Assembly: GCF_022539505.1 (NCBI RefSeq) | Contig: NC_061512.1 | Coordinates: forward strand, 249,690,510 to 249,754,509 | Source of the DNA: Lolium rigidum | Taxonomy: Eukaryota; Streptophyta; Magnoliopsida; Poales; Poaceae | Length of the DNA: 64,000 nucleotides | Reading direction: 5' to 3' | Shown here: positions 21,603 through 32,574 of the stretch, piece by piece | How positions within the stretch are numbered: position 1 is the first letter of the stretch | Layout: each line of letters opens with the position of its first letter | Program-made: the position numbers and the translations under genes | Notes under the pieces: generated by a model | The model's input: the letters and a program-made list of their open reading frames with translations, nothing else | Told to the model about the DNA's origin: nothing | Database searches by the model: none

Positions 21603-23154
21603 CTATTCAAAGTCAAGTTCTGGCGGACTATCAATTTGTCCTTTGATGAAAGCCTCTGGTGTTTCCACTTGAATAATATCAACATCAACATTATAAGAAT
21701 CACCCGAGATATAATGCTTGAGTCTTTGTCCATTCACCACTTGCGTAGCATTGCCTTGGAGAGAGCTAATTTTAATTGCTCCTGAACGATACACTTCCTC
21801 AACAACATATGGTCCTTCCCATTTTGAGAGTAATTTCCCTGCAAAGAGTCTAAGACGAGACCGATACAATAGAACTTTATCTCCAACATTAAATTCTCTT
21901 TGAATAATTCTTCTATCGTGCCATTTCTTAACTTTTTCTTTAAAGAGTTTAGCATTTTCATAAGCTTCACTTCTCCATTCATCTAGAGAACTTAATTGCA
22001 ACAACCTCTTATTACCGGCTAGTTTCGGATCTTTATTTAGTTCTCTAACAGCCCAATAAGCTTTGTGCTCTAGTTCTAGAGGTAAATGACAAGCTTTTCC
22101 ATAAACCATTTTATACGGTGACATACCCATGGGATTTTTATAAGCAGTTCTATAAGCCCATAGTGCTTCCTTCAATTTACTAGCCCAATTCTTTCTAGAT
22201 TTATTAACAGTCTTTCCCAATATAGATTTAATTTCTCTATTTGATAATTCTACTTGACCACTAGTTTGAGGGTGATAAGCGGAAGCAATCCTATGATTAA
22301 TACCATACTTAGCAAGAGTTTTTCTAAAACCTCCATGAATAAAATGAGAACCTCCATCAGTCATAATATATCTAGGTACTCCAAATCTAGGAAAAATAAT
22401 ATCTAAAAGCATTTTTAAAGAGGTCTCACCATCAACACTTTTTGTGGGTATAGCTTCTACCCATTTAGTAACATAATCAACAGCGACAAGTATATGAGTA
22501 TTACCTTCTGAAGAAGGGTAAGGACCCATGAAGTCGAATCCCCAACAATCGAATGGTTCAATAACAAGAGTATAATTCATAGGCATTTCATTGCGTCTAG
22601 AGATATTACCAACTCTTTGACATTCATCACAAGATAAGATAAACTTCCTTGCATCTTTGAAAAGTGTTGGCCAATAAAAACCTGATTGTAGAACCTTTTG
22701 TGCGGTTCTATCTCCAGACGTGATGTCCTCCATAAACACTACCATGACATTTACTCAATATCTCCCGTTGTTCATATTCAGGAACACATCTTCGCATAAT
22801 ACCATCTACTCCTTCTTTATATAAGTGTGGGTCATCCCAAAAATAATGCCTCAAGTCATAAAAGAATTTCCTCCTTTGCTGAGCTGAAAAGGTTGGAGGC
22901 AAATACTTCGAAACAATAAAGTTAGCATAATCAGCATACCAAGGGCTCTCTCGCGTGCTCACCTTTATTACAGCCAATTGTTCATTTGGAAAACTATCAT
23001 TAACAGGAACAGGATCATAAGCAATATTTTCCAATCTAGACAAATTATCAGCAACAGGATTATCAGCACCTTTCCTATCCATAATATGTAAATCAAATTC
23101 TTGCAAAAGAAGTACCCATCTAATAAGCCTTGGCTTAGCATCTTTCTTTGTCAT
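21603..23154 (-). pseudogene. Element B integrase (with end of RNase H), frameshifted
   Basis: The 23154-22708 frame carries the end of the RNase H region ([11 protein letters not shown]) and the start of the integrase zinc finger. The 22745-21603 frame (380 aa) carries the rest: the zinc-finger cysteines in CDECQRVG and the integrase core, with catalytic Asp in the FDFMGP segment, Asp in TDGGSHF and Glu in NREIKSIL. The C-terminal part includes [20 protein letters not shown]. The enzyme would insert the DNA copy into the chromosome. The two frames overlap and are offset at about 22720, next to a CTG, within the His part of the zinc finger. All three catalytic residues are present. Confidence 0.9.
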
Positions 23155-23750
23155 AAGGTATCTAATTGCAGCATGATCAGTATGAATCGTGACTTTTGAA
23201 TCAACAATATAGGATCTAAACTTGTCACAAGCAAAGACTACAGACTAACAATTCTTTTTCAGCTTGTAGCATAATTTCTTTGAGCAAAGCATCAAGAGTC
23301 TTACTAGCATAATGAATAACATTTAATTTTTTATCTACTCGCTGTCCAAGAACAACGCCTACAAACAAAATCACTAGCATCACACATAATTTCAAAAGGC
23401 AAATTCCAATCGGGAGGTTCAACTACGAGAGCAGCTTGTTAAAGCTTTCTTTAGAGTTTCAAAAGCTTCCTTACAATCGTCATCAAAAACAAAAGGTACA
23501 TCTTTTTGAAGAAGATTAGTAAGAGGCTTTGAAATCTTGGAGAAATCTTTAATAAATCTCCTATAAAACCCAAGCATGACCGAGAACACTACGAATACCT
23601 TTAACATCCCTCGGATAGGGCATCTTCTCAATTGCTTCAACTTTAGCTCTATCAACTTCAATACCTCTCTCGGAAATTTTATGTCCCAATACAATTCCTT
23701 CATTAACCATAAAGTGGCATTTCTCCCAATTAAGAACAAGGTTAGTTTCT
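23155..23750 (-). pseudogene. Element B RT thumb/connection and RNase H, several frameshifts
   Basis: The - strand reads CEETNLVLNWEKCHFMV, DRAKVEAIEKMPYPRDVKGI, FYRRFIKDFSKISKPLTNLL and then VLGQRVDKKLNVIHYASKTLD in at least three frames. These are the RT C-terminal part and RNase H, which degrades the RNA template. Frame changes lie near 23575, 23425-23435, 23360 and 23245-23290, and almost all are next to CTG or CAG. Confidence 0.8.
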
Positions 23751-25061
23751 TCACACCTGATCTTTAGCTTTAACAGCAATTTGTGAAAACCCAGAATAAC
23801 CATCAAGAAAGCAAAAATGAGTATTTTTAGACAACCTTTCTAGCATTTGATCAATAAATGGTAAAGGGTAATGATCTTTCTTAGTAACTTTATTTACTTT
23901 TCGAAAATCAACGCACATTCTATACCCTACAACTACTCTTTGAGGGATGAGCTCATCATTATCATTAGGCACAACAGTCATTCCTCCTTTCTTAGGAACA
24001 CAATGCACAGGACTAACCCATCTACTATCAGCAATAGGATATATAATACCTGCTTCAAGAAGTTTTAATACCTCATTCCTTACCACCTCCTTCATCTTCG
24101 GAATTAGACGACGCTGATGTTCAACAACGAGCTTTGCATCATCTTCCATATTAATAGCATGTTGGCAAATAGAAGGAGAAATCCCCTTCAAATCATCAAG
24201 AGTGTAGCCAATAGCTCCTCGGTGTTTCTTCAATATTTCCAATAACCTTTCTTCCTCAATCTCTGAAAGCTTAGAACTAATAATAACAGGATATATTTTC
24301 TTATCATCAATATGAGCATATTTAAGATTATCAGGTAAAGGCTTTAAATCTAAAACAGGATCTTCCTTTGGTGGCGGTGTTGTACCCAAATCTTCCACCG
24401 GTAAATCATGCTTGAGAATAGGTTGGCGAAGAAAAATTTCCTCAAGCTCATCTCTTTCTTTCCTAAAAACTTCACTCTCGCTATTCTCCAAATGTTGCTG
24501 CAAAGGATTATTAGGAACAAGAACAATAGATGCACACTGCTCCATTTTAAAATCATCACTAGGCAAATCAGCTTTATAAGGAGTTTTGGTAAATTTGGAG
24601 AAGTTAAACTCATAAGATTCACCAGCAAATTTAGTCAAAATTTTCTCTTTCTTGCAATCTATAATAGCTCCACAAGTATTTAGAAAAGGTCTACCAAAAA
24701 TGATAGGACAATAATCACTAGCAGCGGAACCAAGTACCAAAAAGTCAGCAGGATATTTAATCTTACCACATAGAACTTCCACATCTCGAACAATACCAAT
24801 TGGAGAAATAGTTTCTCTATTAGCCAACTGAATAACCACATCAATATCTTCAAGTTCACAAGAATCAATTTCGTGCATAATCTCCGTGTAAAGCTCATAA
24901 GGAATAGCACTAACACTTGCACCAATATCACATAAACCATAATAGCAATGATCACCAATTCTAACGAGATAGCATAGGAACACTAACTTGTTTGGGTTTA
25001 TTAGGATGTGAAACAATATTAGAAGCATCTTCACAGAAAATAATATGACCATCCTCCACAT
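23751..25061 (-). pseudogene. Element B protease and reverse transcriptase N-terminal half, missing the catalytic DD segment
   Basis: A 436-aa frame. A retropepsin with catalytic DIGAS (residues 45-49) and FGRPFLNTCGAIIDC comes first. The RT follows, with RRLIPKMKEVVRNEVLKLLE, WVSPVHCVPKKGG, RMCVDFRKVNKVTKKDHYPL and the first catalytic Asp in FLDGYSGF. The frame stops right after IAVKAKDQ at 23751. The next recognisable RT sequence (CEETNLVL) begins within a few bases, at about 23755. The family normally has some 70-85 residues in between, including the second catalytic motif with its Asp pair. That segment is deleted, so this RT should be inactive. Confidence 0.85.
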
Positions 25062-26095
25062 TTTCAGTCACAAGATCTTTAACTATTGCAACAGCAGGTT
25101 CAACTTTAATTTGTTCTTCAGGTTCTATAGGTTTCTTTTCACTTTTATTAACCACACTAGATATAACAGAGTACTCTTTCATTTTAGCAGGAAAAGAAGT
25201 TTTTTCAATATAAGCTTCAGGAATAACATGATCAACAGTTTCAATCACTACACATTTGTTTACAGATGAATCAATTTTATCTTTATACGGTTCATGATAC
25301 TTATCAAAATTCTTCTTAGGCAATTCATAATGAGAGGCAAAAGCTTTATAAAGATTTGCAACAACTTGGGAATCAAGACCATAAATAGCACTCATATTAC
25401 GAAATTTATCAGTATCCATAAAAGCTTCAATGCATTTATAATCAAAGATTATACCTGACTCTCTATCTTTGTCGTTCTCCTGGATCCGATCAAGAAGGTC
25501 CTTTTTAAACTCTTCTTTGTTGCGTGTAAATGATCCAGAACAAGAAGTATCCAGCAAGGTCTTGTCTCGAAAAGAAAGTCTTGCATAGAAATTATCAATA
25601 ATAACATTACCAGGAAGCTCATGAATGGGGCATTTGAGCATTAAAGACTTCAATCTCCCCCAAGCTTGGGCAATACTCTCTCCATCATGAGGCCAGAAAT
25701 TATATATGCGGTTCCGATCTTTGTGAATTTCACTTGGAGGATAGAATTTGGAATAGAATAAAGGCACAATGTCCTCCCAATCAAGAGAATCACCATTCTT
25801 CAGCAATTTATACCGAGTGCGCCGCTTACCGTACAGACGATATAGAGAATAGTTTCTTTCTAACTTCATCCATAGTAATACCTGCACATTTGAATAACCC
25901 GCATAATTCATGTAAAAACAATAAATGATCACCAGGATGAACGGTTCCATCCCCTTCATAGCGGTTATCCATAACACGTTCAATAATTTTCATAGGTATT
26001 TTATATGGTATCACTTCCTCACCTGGCGCTTTATCCACTACCGTTGCAGTAGTAGTAGATTTCCCAAATAGAAATTGAAGAGAAGATCTCTCCAT
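24961..26095 (-). pseudogene. Element B gag (frameshifted)
   Basis: Gag starts at the ATG 26095-26093, about 90 bases inside the PBS, and reads IPYKIPMKIIERVMDNRYEG, HPGDHLLFLHELCGLFK. After a frame change at about 25830-25850 it continues to 24961. The retrotransposon-gag region is WEDIVPLFYSKFYPPSEIHK, FWPHDGESIAQAWGRLKSL and DTSCSGSF (about 25540-25790). A charged C-terminal part leads towards the protease, with another frame change at about 24970. Gag would package the element RNA. Both frame breaks lie at CTG sites that read TCTG or CTCG here. Confidence 0.85.
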
Positions 26096-26182
26096 AATGA
26101 CTTATAGCAAGCAAGCGAAATAAAATCAGCACAAACGAGTAAAGGTTTTCCTTACCAATTCCACTTACCAATAGCGCTTCAC

Positions 26183-26199
26183 TCCCCGGCAACGGCGCC
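26183..26199 (-). promoter_or_regulatory. Primer binding site of element B
   Basis: TCCCCGGCAACGGCGCC, 13 bases inside the 5' LTR, reads GGCGCCGTTGCCGGGGA on the - strand. It is complementary to a tRNA 3' end, probably tRNA-Asp, as in other Athila-type elements. Confidence 0.8.
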
Positions 26200-26212
26200 G
26201 TGAAAATAGTCT

Positions 26213-27731
26213 TGATGACCCACAAGTATAGGGGGTGTATCGTAGTATCTTCGATAAGTAAGAATGTCGATCCCAACGAGGAGCAGAAGGTGTTGACAAG
26301 CAGTTTCGATGAAGGATTCACTGTAAATGCTCACAGACAAGTATTCAAGGGGTTTTGGTGTAACAGATGAATAAAGTACGAGTAAGTAAAATGCGAGAGA
26401 AATAATTGCAGCGAGTGGCCCAATCCTTTTTAGCACAAAGGACAAGCCGGTTTGTTTACTTATAATGACCAAACGTTCTTGAGGACACACGGGGATGTTA
26501 GTCTAGTGCTTTCGCTACATACGGCTAATTAATCTTCATTGTTTTGATAATTGTTGTGTGGGTGAACCTATGCTAATGTACCGCCCTTCCTAGGACTAAT
26601 ACACACTTGTGATTATACCCCTTGCAAGCATCCGCAACTACAAGAAAGTAATTAAGATAAATCTAACCACAGACCTTAAACTCTGAGATCCTGCGATCCC
26701 TCTTGCATCGATATACCAATGGGGGCTCAGGTTTCTGTCACTCCGGCAACCCCGCAATCAGCAACCGAATACAAGATGCACTCCCCTAGGCCCATAAATG
26801 GTGAAGTGTCGTGTAGTCGACGTTCACACGACACCACTAGAAGAATAACACCACAACTTAAATATCATAACATTGAATATTACTCAACCATAGTTCACTA
26901 CTAACATTTAGACTTCACCCATGTCCTCAAGAACTAAACGAACTACTCACGAGACATCATATGGAATACAATCAGAGGTGATATGATGATGAATAACAAT
27001 CTGAACATAGACCTTGGTTCAACGGTTTCACTCAATAGCATCAATAACAAGTAGAAATCAACACCGGGAGAGTTTCCCCTATCAAACAATCAAGATCCAA
27101 CCCAAATCGTTACAGCGGTGACGAGGTGCAGCGGTGGTGATGGCGGTGTAGATGGTGGAGATGATGATGATGATGATGATGGAGATGATGTCCAGCTCGA
27201 TGACGATGGCGATGGCGTCGATTTCCCCCTCCGGGAGGGAATTCCCCGGCGGATTCCTGCCCGCCGGAGAGCTCTTTTCTCTCTGGTGTTCTCCGCCCCG
27301 CAGAGGCGGCTGTAACTCTTCGTGAGGTACCCCCTGTGGCTTAGGTTTTCGGGACGAAGGAGTACGCGAAGAAAAGGAGGCGAAAGGGGCTGTGGGGCCC
27401 CCACACCACAAGGTGGCGCGGCCAGGCCATGGGCCGCGCCGCCCTGTTGTCTGGGCCCACCTTGGGTCCAGCTGGCTCCCCCTTCTGGCTCCCTTCGTCA
27501 TCTGGAAAAATAGGAATTTACGTGTAATTTCCTTCCACAGTTGATCTTCCGAAATATTGCGTTCTGACGGTGCTTTTTCCAGCAGAATCCTGGCTCCGGT
27601 GCTTGATCCTCCAATAATGATGAAACATGCAAAATAGATGAAATAACATAAGTATTCTGTCCAAATATGAAATATATCAATGAATAACAGCAAATTATGA
27701 TACAAAATAGTGATGCAAATTGGACGTATCA
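26213..27731 (-). repeat. Element B right LTR (5' LTR)
   Basis: This 1519-bp LTR runs from TGATGACCCACAAG to TTGGACGTATCA, nearly identical to 17469-18985. AGCAG follows at 27732-27736. Confidence 0.93.
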
Positions 27732-27899
27732 AGCAGCAGAGGTACTAAGAGTTGTACCTTTTCTTGTAGTGGATGGTAATATGGCGATCTTAGTATCGCG
27801 AGGTTTACCCATGATGGAGACTTTGCAGCGAACAATATCAATCCAAGTGAACTTCCAAATAAAGCTATGCTCCCCGGCAACGGCGCCAGAAAATACTCT
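27732..27899 (-). other. Element A gag start and primer binding site
   Basis: This is the part of element A cut off by element B. The gag ATG is at 27812-27810 (protein begins MGKPRDTKIAILPS). The PBS TCCCCGGCAACGGCGCCA lies at 27871-27888, 11 bases from the LTR at 27900. Its bases continue the gag frame at 17468 exactly across the AGCAG duplication. Confidence 0.9.
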
Positions 27900-28989
27900 T
27901 GATGACCCACAAGTATAGGGGATCGCAACAGTCTTCGAGGGAAGTATTACCCAATTTATTGATTCGACACAAGGGGAGACAAAGAATACTTGTAAGCCTT
28001 AACAGCGGAGTTGTCAATTCAGCTGCACTTGGAAACAGACTTGCTCGCAAGAGTTTATCGAGAGTAACAGTTTTATAGCAAGTAACGGTAGCGAAGTAAC
28101 GACAACGGAGTAACAAAGACAACAACGAGTGATTATAGTAGACAAGCGAGATTAAAATACTCGTAGGCACAGGGACGGATTAACGGGCGTTGCATGGATG
28201 AGAGAAACTCATATAACAATCAAAGCGGGGGCATTTGCGGATAATAATAAAATGGTATCCAAGTACTAATCAATCAATAGGCATGTGTTCCATATTTAGT
28301 CGTACGTGCTCGCAATGAGAAACTTGCACAACATCTTTTGTCCTACCAGCCGGTGGCAGCCGGGCCTCTAGGGAAACTATCGGAAATTAAGGTACTCCTT
28401 TTAATAGAGTACCGGAGCAAAGCATTAACACTCCGTGAACACATGTGATCCTCACATCACTACCATTCCCTCCGGTTGTCCCGATTTCTGTCACTTCGGG
28501 GCCATTGGTTCCGGACAGCGACGTGTGTATACAACTTGCAGGTAAGATCATAAACAACGAATATCTTCATGAATCAATAACATGTTCAAATCTGAGATCA
28601 TGGCACTCGGGCCCTAGTGACAAGCACTAAGCATAACAAGTTGCAACAATATCATAAAAGTGACATCTACGGATACTAGGCACTATGCCCTAACAATCTT
28701 ATTACTATTACATGACCAATCTCATCCAATCCCTACCATCCCCTTCAGCCTACAGCGGGGGAATTACTCACACATGGATGGGGGAAACATGGTTGGTCGA
28801 TGGAGAGGCTTGGTGGTGATGGCGGTGAAGATCTCCTCCAATTCCCCGTCCCGACGGAGTGCCAGAACGGAGACTTCTGGCTCCCGAGACGGAGTTTCGC
28901 GATGTGGCGGCTCTCTGGAGGGTTTCTGGCGACTTCGACTTCTCCCCGTGCGTTTTTAGGTCGAGGGCGATAAGTAGTCCGAAGGAGGG
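27900..28989 (-). repeat. Element A right LTR (5' LTR), first part
   Basis: It starts TGATGACCCACAAG and matches 9284-10372 of the left LTR. It is interrupted at 28990 by solo LTR D and continues at 30596-30910, where it ends TTTTGGACGTATCA. Confidence 0.9.
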
Positions 28990-30590
28990 TGATACGTCTC
29001 CGACGTATCGATATTTTCTTATGTTCCATGCTACATTATTGATGATATCTACATGTTTTATACACATTATATGTCGTATTTACGCATTTTCTGAAACTAA
29101 CCTATTAACAAGATGTCGAAGAGCCGATTGCTTGTTTTTACGCTGTTTTTGGTTTAGAAATCCTAGTAAGGAAATATTCTCGGAATTGGACGAAATCAAC
29201 GCCCAGGGTCCTATTTTTGCACGAAGCTTCCAGAAGACCGAGGGGGAAAGGAAGTGGGGCCACGAGGCGCCGCCACACTAGGGCGGCGCGGCCTAGGGCT
29301 TGGCCGCGCGGCCCTAGCGTGTGGGGCCCTCGTGTGGCCCCCCGCGTTGCCCTTCCGCCTACTTAAAGCCTCCGTCGCGAAACCCCCGAGTACCGAGAGC
29401 CACGATACGGAAAACCTTCCAGAGACGCCGCCGCCGCGAATCCCATCTCGGGGGATTCAGGAGATCGCCTCCGGCACCCTGCCGGAGAGGGGAATCATCT
29501 CCCGGAGGACTCTTCATCGCCATGATCGCCTCCGGAGTGATGAGTGAGTAGTTCACCCCTGGACTATGGGTCCATAGCAGTAGCTAGATGGTCGTCTTCT
29601 CCTTATGTGCTTCATTGTTGGATCTTGTGAGCTGCCTAACATGATCAAGATCATCTATCCGTAATACTATATGTTGTGTTTGTCGGGATCCGATGGATAG
29701 AGAATACTATGTTATGGTGATTATCAATCTATTATTTATGTGTTGTTTATGATCTTGCATGCTCTCCGTTATTAGTAGAGGCTCGGCCAAGTTTTTGCTC
29801 TTAACTCCAAGAGGGAGTATTTATGCTCGATAGTGGGTTCATGCCTCCATTGATACCCGGGACGGTGACGTGAAAGTTCTAAGGTTGTGGTTGTGCTCTG
29901 TTGCCACTAGGGATAAAACATTGATGCCATGTCTAAGGATGTAGTTGTTGATTACATTACGCACCATACTTAATGCAATTGTCTGTTGCTTGCAACTTAA
30001 TACTGGAGGGGGTTCGGATGATAACCTGAAGGTGGACTTTTTAGGCATAGATGCATGCTGGATAGCGGTCTATGTACTTTGTCGTAATGCCCAATTAAAT
30101 CTCACTATATTTATCATATCATGTATATGCATTGTTATGCCCTTTTCTATTTGTCAATTGCCCGACCGTAATTTGTTCACCCAACATGCTTTTATCTTAT
30201 GGGAGAGACACCTCTAGTGAACTGTGGACCCCGATCCTATTCTTTACATCGCATACAATCTCATCGCAATACTTGTTTTATTGTTTTCTTCGCAAACAAT
30301 CATCTTCCACACAATACGGTTAATCCTTTGTTACAGCAAGCCGGTGAGATTGACAACCTCACTGTTTCGTTGGGGCAAAGTACTTTGGTTGTGTTGTGCA
30401 GGTTCCACGTTGGCGCCGGAATCCCTGGTGTTGCGCCGCATTACATTTCGCCGCCATCAACCTTCAACGTGCTTCTTGGCTCCTCTTGGTTCGATTAAAC
30501 CTTGGTTTCTTTCTGAGGGAAAACTTGCTACTGTGCGCATCATACCTTCCTCTTGGGGTTCCCAACGAACGTGTGAGTTACACGCCATCA
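28990..30590 (+). mobile_element. Solo LTR D (Athila-type), inside the right LTR of element A
   Basis: A 1601-bp LTR from TGATACGTCTCCGACGTATC to GTTACACGCCATCA, with duplication GAGGG at 28985-28989 and 30591-30595. It has the GC-rich dyad (about 29268-29330) followed by a TATA-like CTACTTAAAGCC (29359-29370). No PBS, PPT or coding DNA is present, so it is a solo LTR. Its + orientation is opposite to that of its host element A. Confidence 0.9.
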
Positions 30591-30595
30591 GAGGG

Positions 30596-30910
30596 CGTCG
30601 GGGGCCAGCCGAGGGGGCCACACACTAGGACCGCGCGGGCTCCTCCTGGGCCGCGCCAGCCTAGTGTGTGGGGCCCTCGTGCCCCCACCTAGCTTGCCCT
30701 TCTGGCTCCGCCAATATTTTGGGAAAATAGGGCCTTCTGTATAAATTCCGAGGTTTTTCCTGAAAGTTGGATTTCTGCACAAAAACGAGACACCAGTGCA
30801 ATTCTGCTGAAAACAGCGTTAGTCCGTGTTAGTTGTATCCAAAATACAGAAATTAGAGGCAAAACAATAGCAAAAGTGTTCAGGAAAGTAGATACGTTTT
30901 GGACGTATCA
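30596..30910 (-). repeat. Element A right LTR, second part
   Basis: It matches 10373-10685 and contains the GC-rich dyad with ACACACTAGG and CCTAGTGTGT arms. It ends GGACGTATCA, followed by the CCGAG duplication. Confidence 0.9.
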
Positions 30911-30915
30911 CCGAG

Positions 30916-32183
30916 CTTCAGAAAGACCGGAGGGGTTACGAAGAGGGGCCACGAGGGCCCGGCACCATAGGCCAGCGCGGCCAGAGGGGGGCCCGCGCCG
31001 CCCTATGGTGTGGGCCCCTCGCGCCGCCTCTTGACCTACCCTTCCGCCTACTTAAAGCCTTCGTCGCGAAAACCCCTGTACCGAAAGCCACGATACAAGA
31101 AAAGTTCCAGAGCCGTCGCCATCGCGAAGACAAGATTCGGGGGACAGAAGTCTCTGTTCCGGCACGCCGCCGGGACGGGGAATTGCCCCCGGAAGGCATC
31201 TCCATCGACACCACCGCCATCTCCATCAACGCTGCTGCTCCCATGATGAGGATGGAGTAGTTCTCCCCCGAGGCTGAGGGCTCTACCGGTAGCTATGTGG
31301 TTAATCTCTCTCTCATGTACTCCAATACAATGATCTCATGAATTGCTTTGCATGATTGAGATCCATATGATGAGCTTTGTATCGTTGTTAGTCTATGTGC
31401 TACTCTTGTGATGTTATTAAAGTAGTCTATTCCTCCTTCATGGTGTAATGGTGACAGTGTGTGCATCGTGTAGTTCTTGGCGTAGGTTATGATCATAATC
31501 TCTTGTAGGTTATGGAGTTAATTATTACTATGATAGTATTGATGTGATCTATTCCTCCTTCATAGTGTAATGGTGACAGTGTGTATGCTATGTTAGTACT
31601 CGGTTTAAATTGCAAAGATCTATTATGCTCTAAGGTTACTTAAATATGAATGCTGAATGTTGTGGCGCTTGTTAACTCCGGCTTGAGGGAGCTCTTGTAG
31701 CCCTACACAATGAATGATGTTTGTTATCAAACAAGAGAATATGTATGACAAGTGAGGAGAAGTTATTTATTTATTATGCGATCAATGTTGAGAGTGTCCA
31801 CTAGTGAAAGTATGATCCCTAGGCCTTGTTTCCAATACTGCAAACACCGCTTACTTACTGTTCTACTGCATGTTTACTCGCTGCCATATTGATTTCAGAT
31901 TATTATTATCACTCATATTCATCTATACCACCTGTGTTTTACTATCTCTTTGCCGAACTAGTGCACCTATACATTTGACAAGTGTATTAGGTGTGTCGGG
32001 GACACAAGAGACTTCTTGTATCTTAATTGCAGGGTTGCTTGAGAGGACTATCTTTGACCTCTACCTCCCTGAGTTCGATAAACCTTGGGTGATTCACTTA
32101 AGGGAAACTTGCTGCTGTTCTACAAACCTCTGCTCTTGGAGGCCCAACACTGTCTACAAAAATAGAAGCACCCGTAGACATCA
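30916..32183 (+). mobile_element. Solo LTR C, right part
   Basis: This is the continuation of 9048-9283 after element A. It contains a GC-rich dyad (about 30958-31015), a TATA-like CTACTTAAAGCC (31049-31060), and two copies of a roughly 40-bp string with CTATTCCTCCTTCAT (about 31426 and 31548). It ends CCCGTAGACATCA, followed by ACTAT (32184-32188), which matches 9043-9047. Confidence 0.9.
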
Positions 32184-32188
32184 ACTAT

Positions 32189-32568
32189 CTTTAGGCTCCC
32201 TTTTGTTAAGGGTTGCATTGTATTTTTTTTCTTTCAGAGATCATCTATGTAATCGGTATGCCCTCGATTTTGAGTAAATGCAGTTGCCGGACCCATTGAG
32301 CTCCTTTTTCTTTGTTCAGAAATAAAATTTAGCATAGACCCGATATAACTTTTGTTTTGCAAAATAAAGTACAGGCAGAGATGCTCATAAATTCGTACAT
32401 ACGCTCAGCCATGTGAACGTATGCAATAACATCCAAAAACGCTAGCCCCTATCATACTTGTGTTTCTCTTACCCCCTATCATGCTTGTGTTGCTCCTACC
32501 CCATATCATACTTGTGTTTCTCTTACATGATATTAAAACAGCCAATGATTCGTGTTGTGAAGATAACA
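32189..32568. other. Host sequence between solo LTRs C and G
   Basis: The first hundred bases continue the segment interrupted at 9047. From 32440 to 32530 there is a short imperfect tandem repeat of CTTACCCCCTATCATGCTTG-like units (about 30 bases, three copies). No gene is seen. Confidence 0.5.
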
Positions 32569-32574
32569 GATATT

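Larger units (their letters stand above)
17469..27731 (-). mobile_element. Element B: Athila-lineage Ty3/Gypsy retrotransposon, complete structure, defective RT
   Basis: A 10.26-kb element inserted into the gag of element A, with 5-bp duplication AGCAG on both sides. On the - strand the order is 5' LTR (26213-27731), PBS, gag, protease, RT, RNase H, integrase, a small coiled-coil ORF with its own promoter-like leader, a 3' noncoding domain, PPT and 3' LTR (17469-18985). The integrase motifs and the small CHD-less C-terminus are of Athila type. The two LTRs differ at only about 20-25 places by eye over 1.5 kb, far fewer than those of element A, so B is the younger insertion, as nesting requires. 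Confidence 0.93.
9284..30910 (-). mobile_element. Element A: Athila-lineage Ty3/Gypsy retrotransposon, defective, with nested insertions
   Basis: The target duplication CCGAG flanks it on both sides (9279-9283 and 30911-30915). Its own parts are the left LTR (9284-10685, the 3' LTR on the coding strand), internal DNA (10686-17468 and 27732-27899) and the right LTR (27900-28989 plus 30596-30910). Element B lies inside its gag and solo LTR D inside its right LTR. On the - strand the order is LTR, PBS, gag, protease, third ORF, 3' noncoding domain, PPT, LTR. Reverse transcriptase, RNase H and integrase are absent. Layout and gag type resemble the Sabrina/WHAM group of Triticeae elements as I recall them; the family name needs a database match. 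Confidence 0.9.

Noticed and set aside
26183..26199. tRNA-like match near the LTRs
   Set aside because: Only the 17-18 bases complementary to a tRNA 3' end are present, so this is a primer binding site and not a tRNA gene. I found no complete tRNA or rRNA gene in the window.
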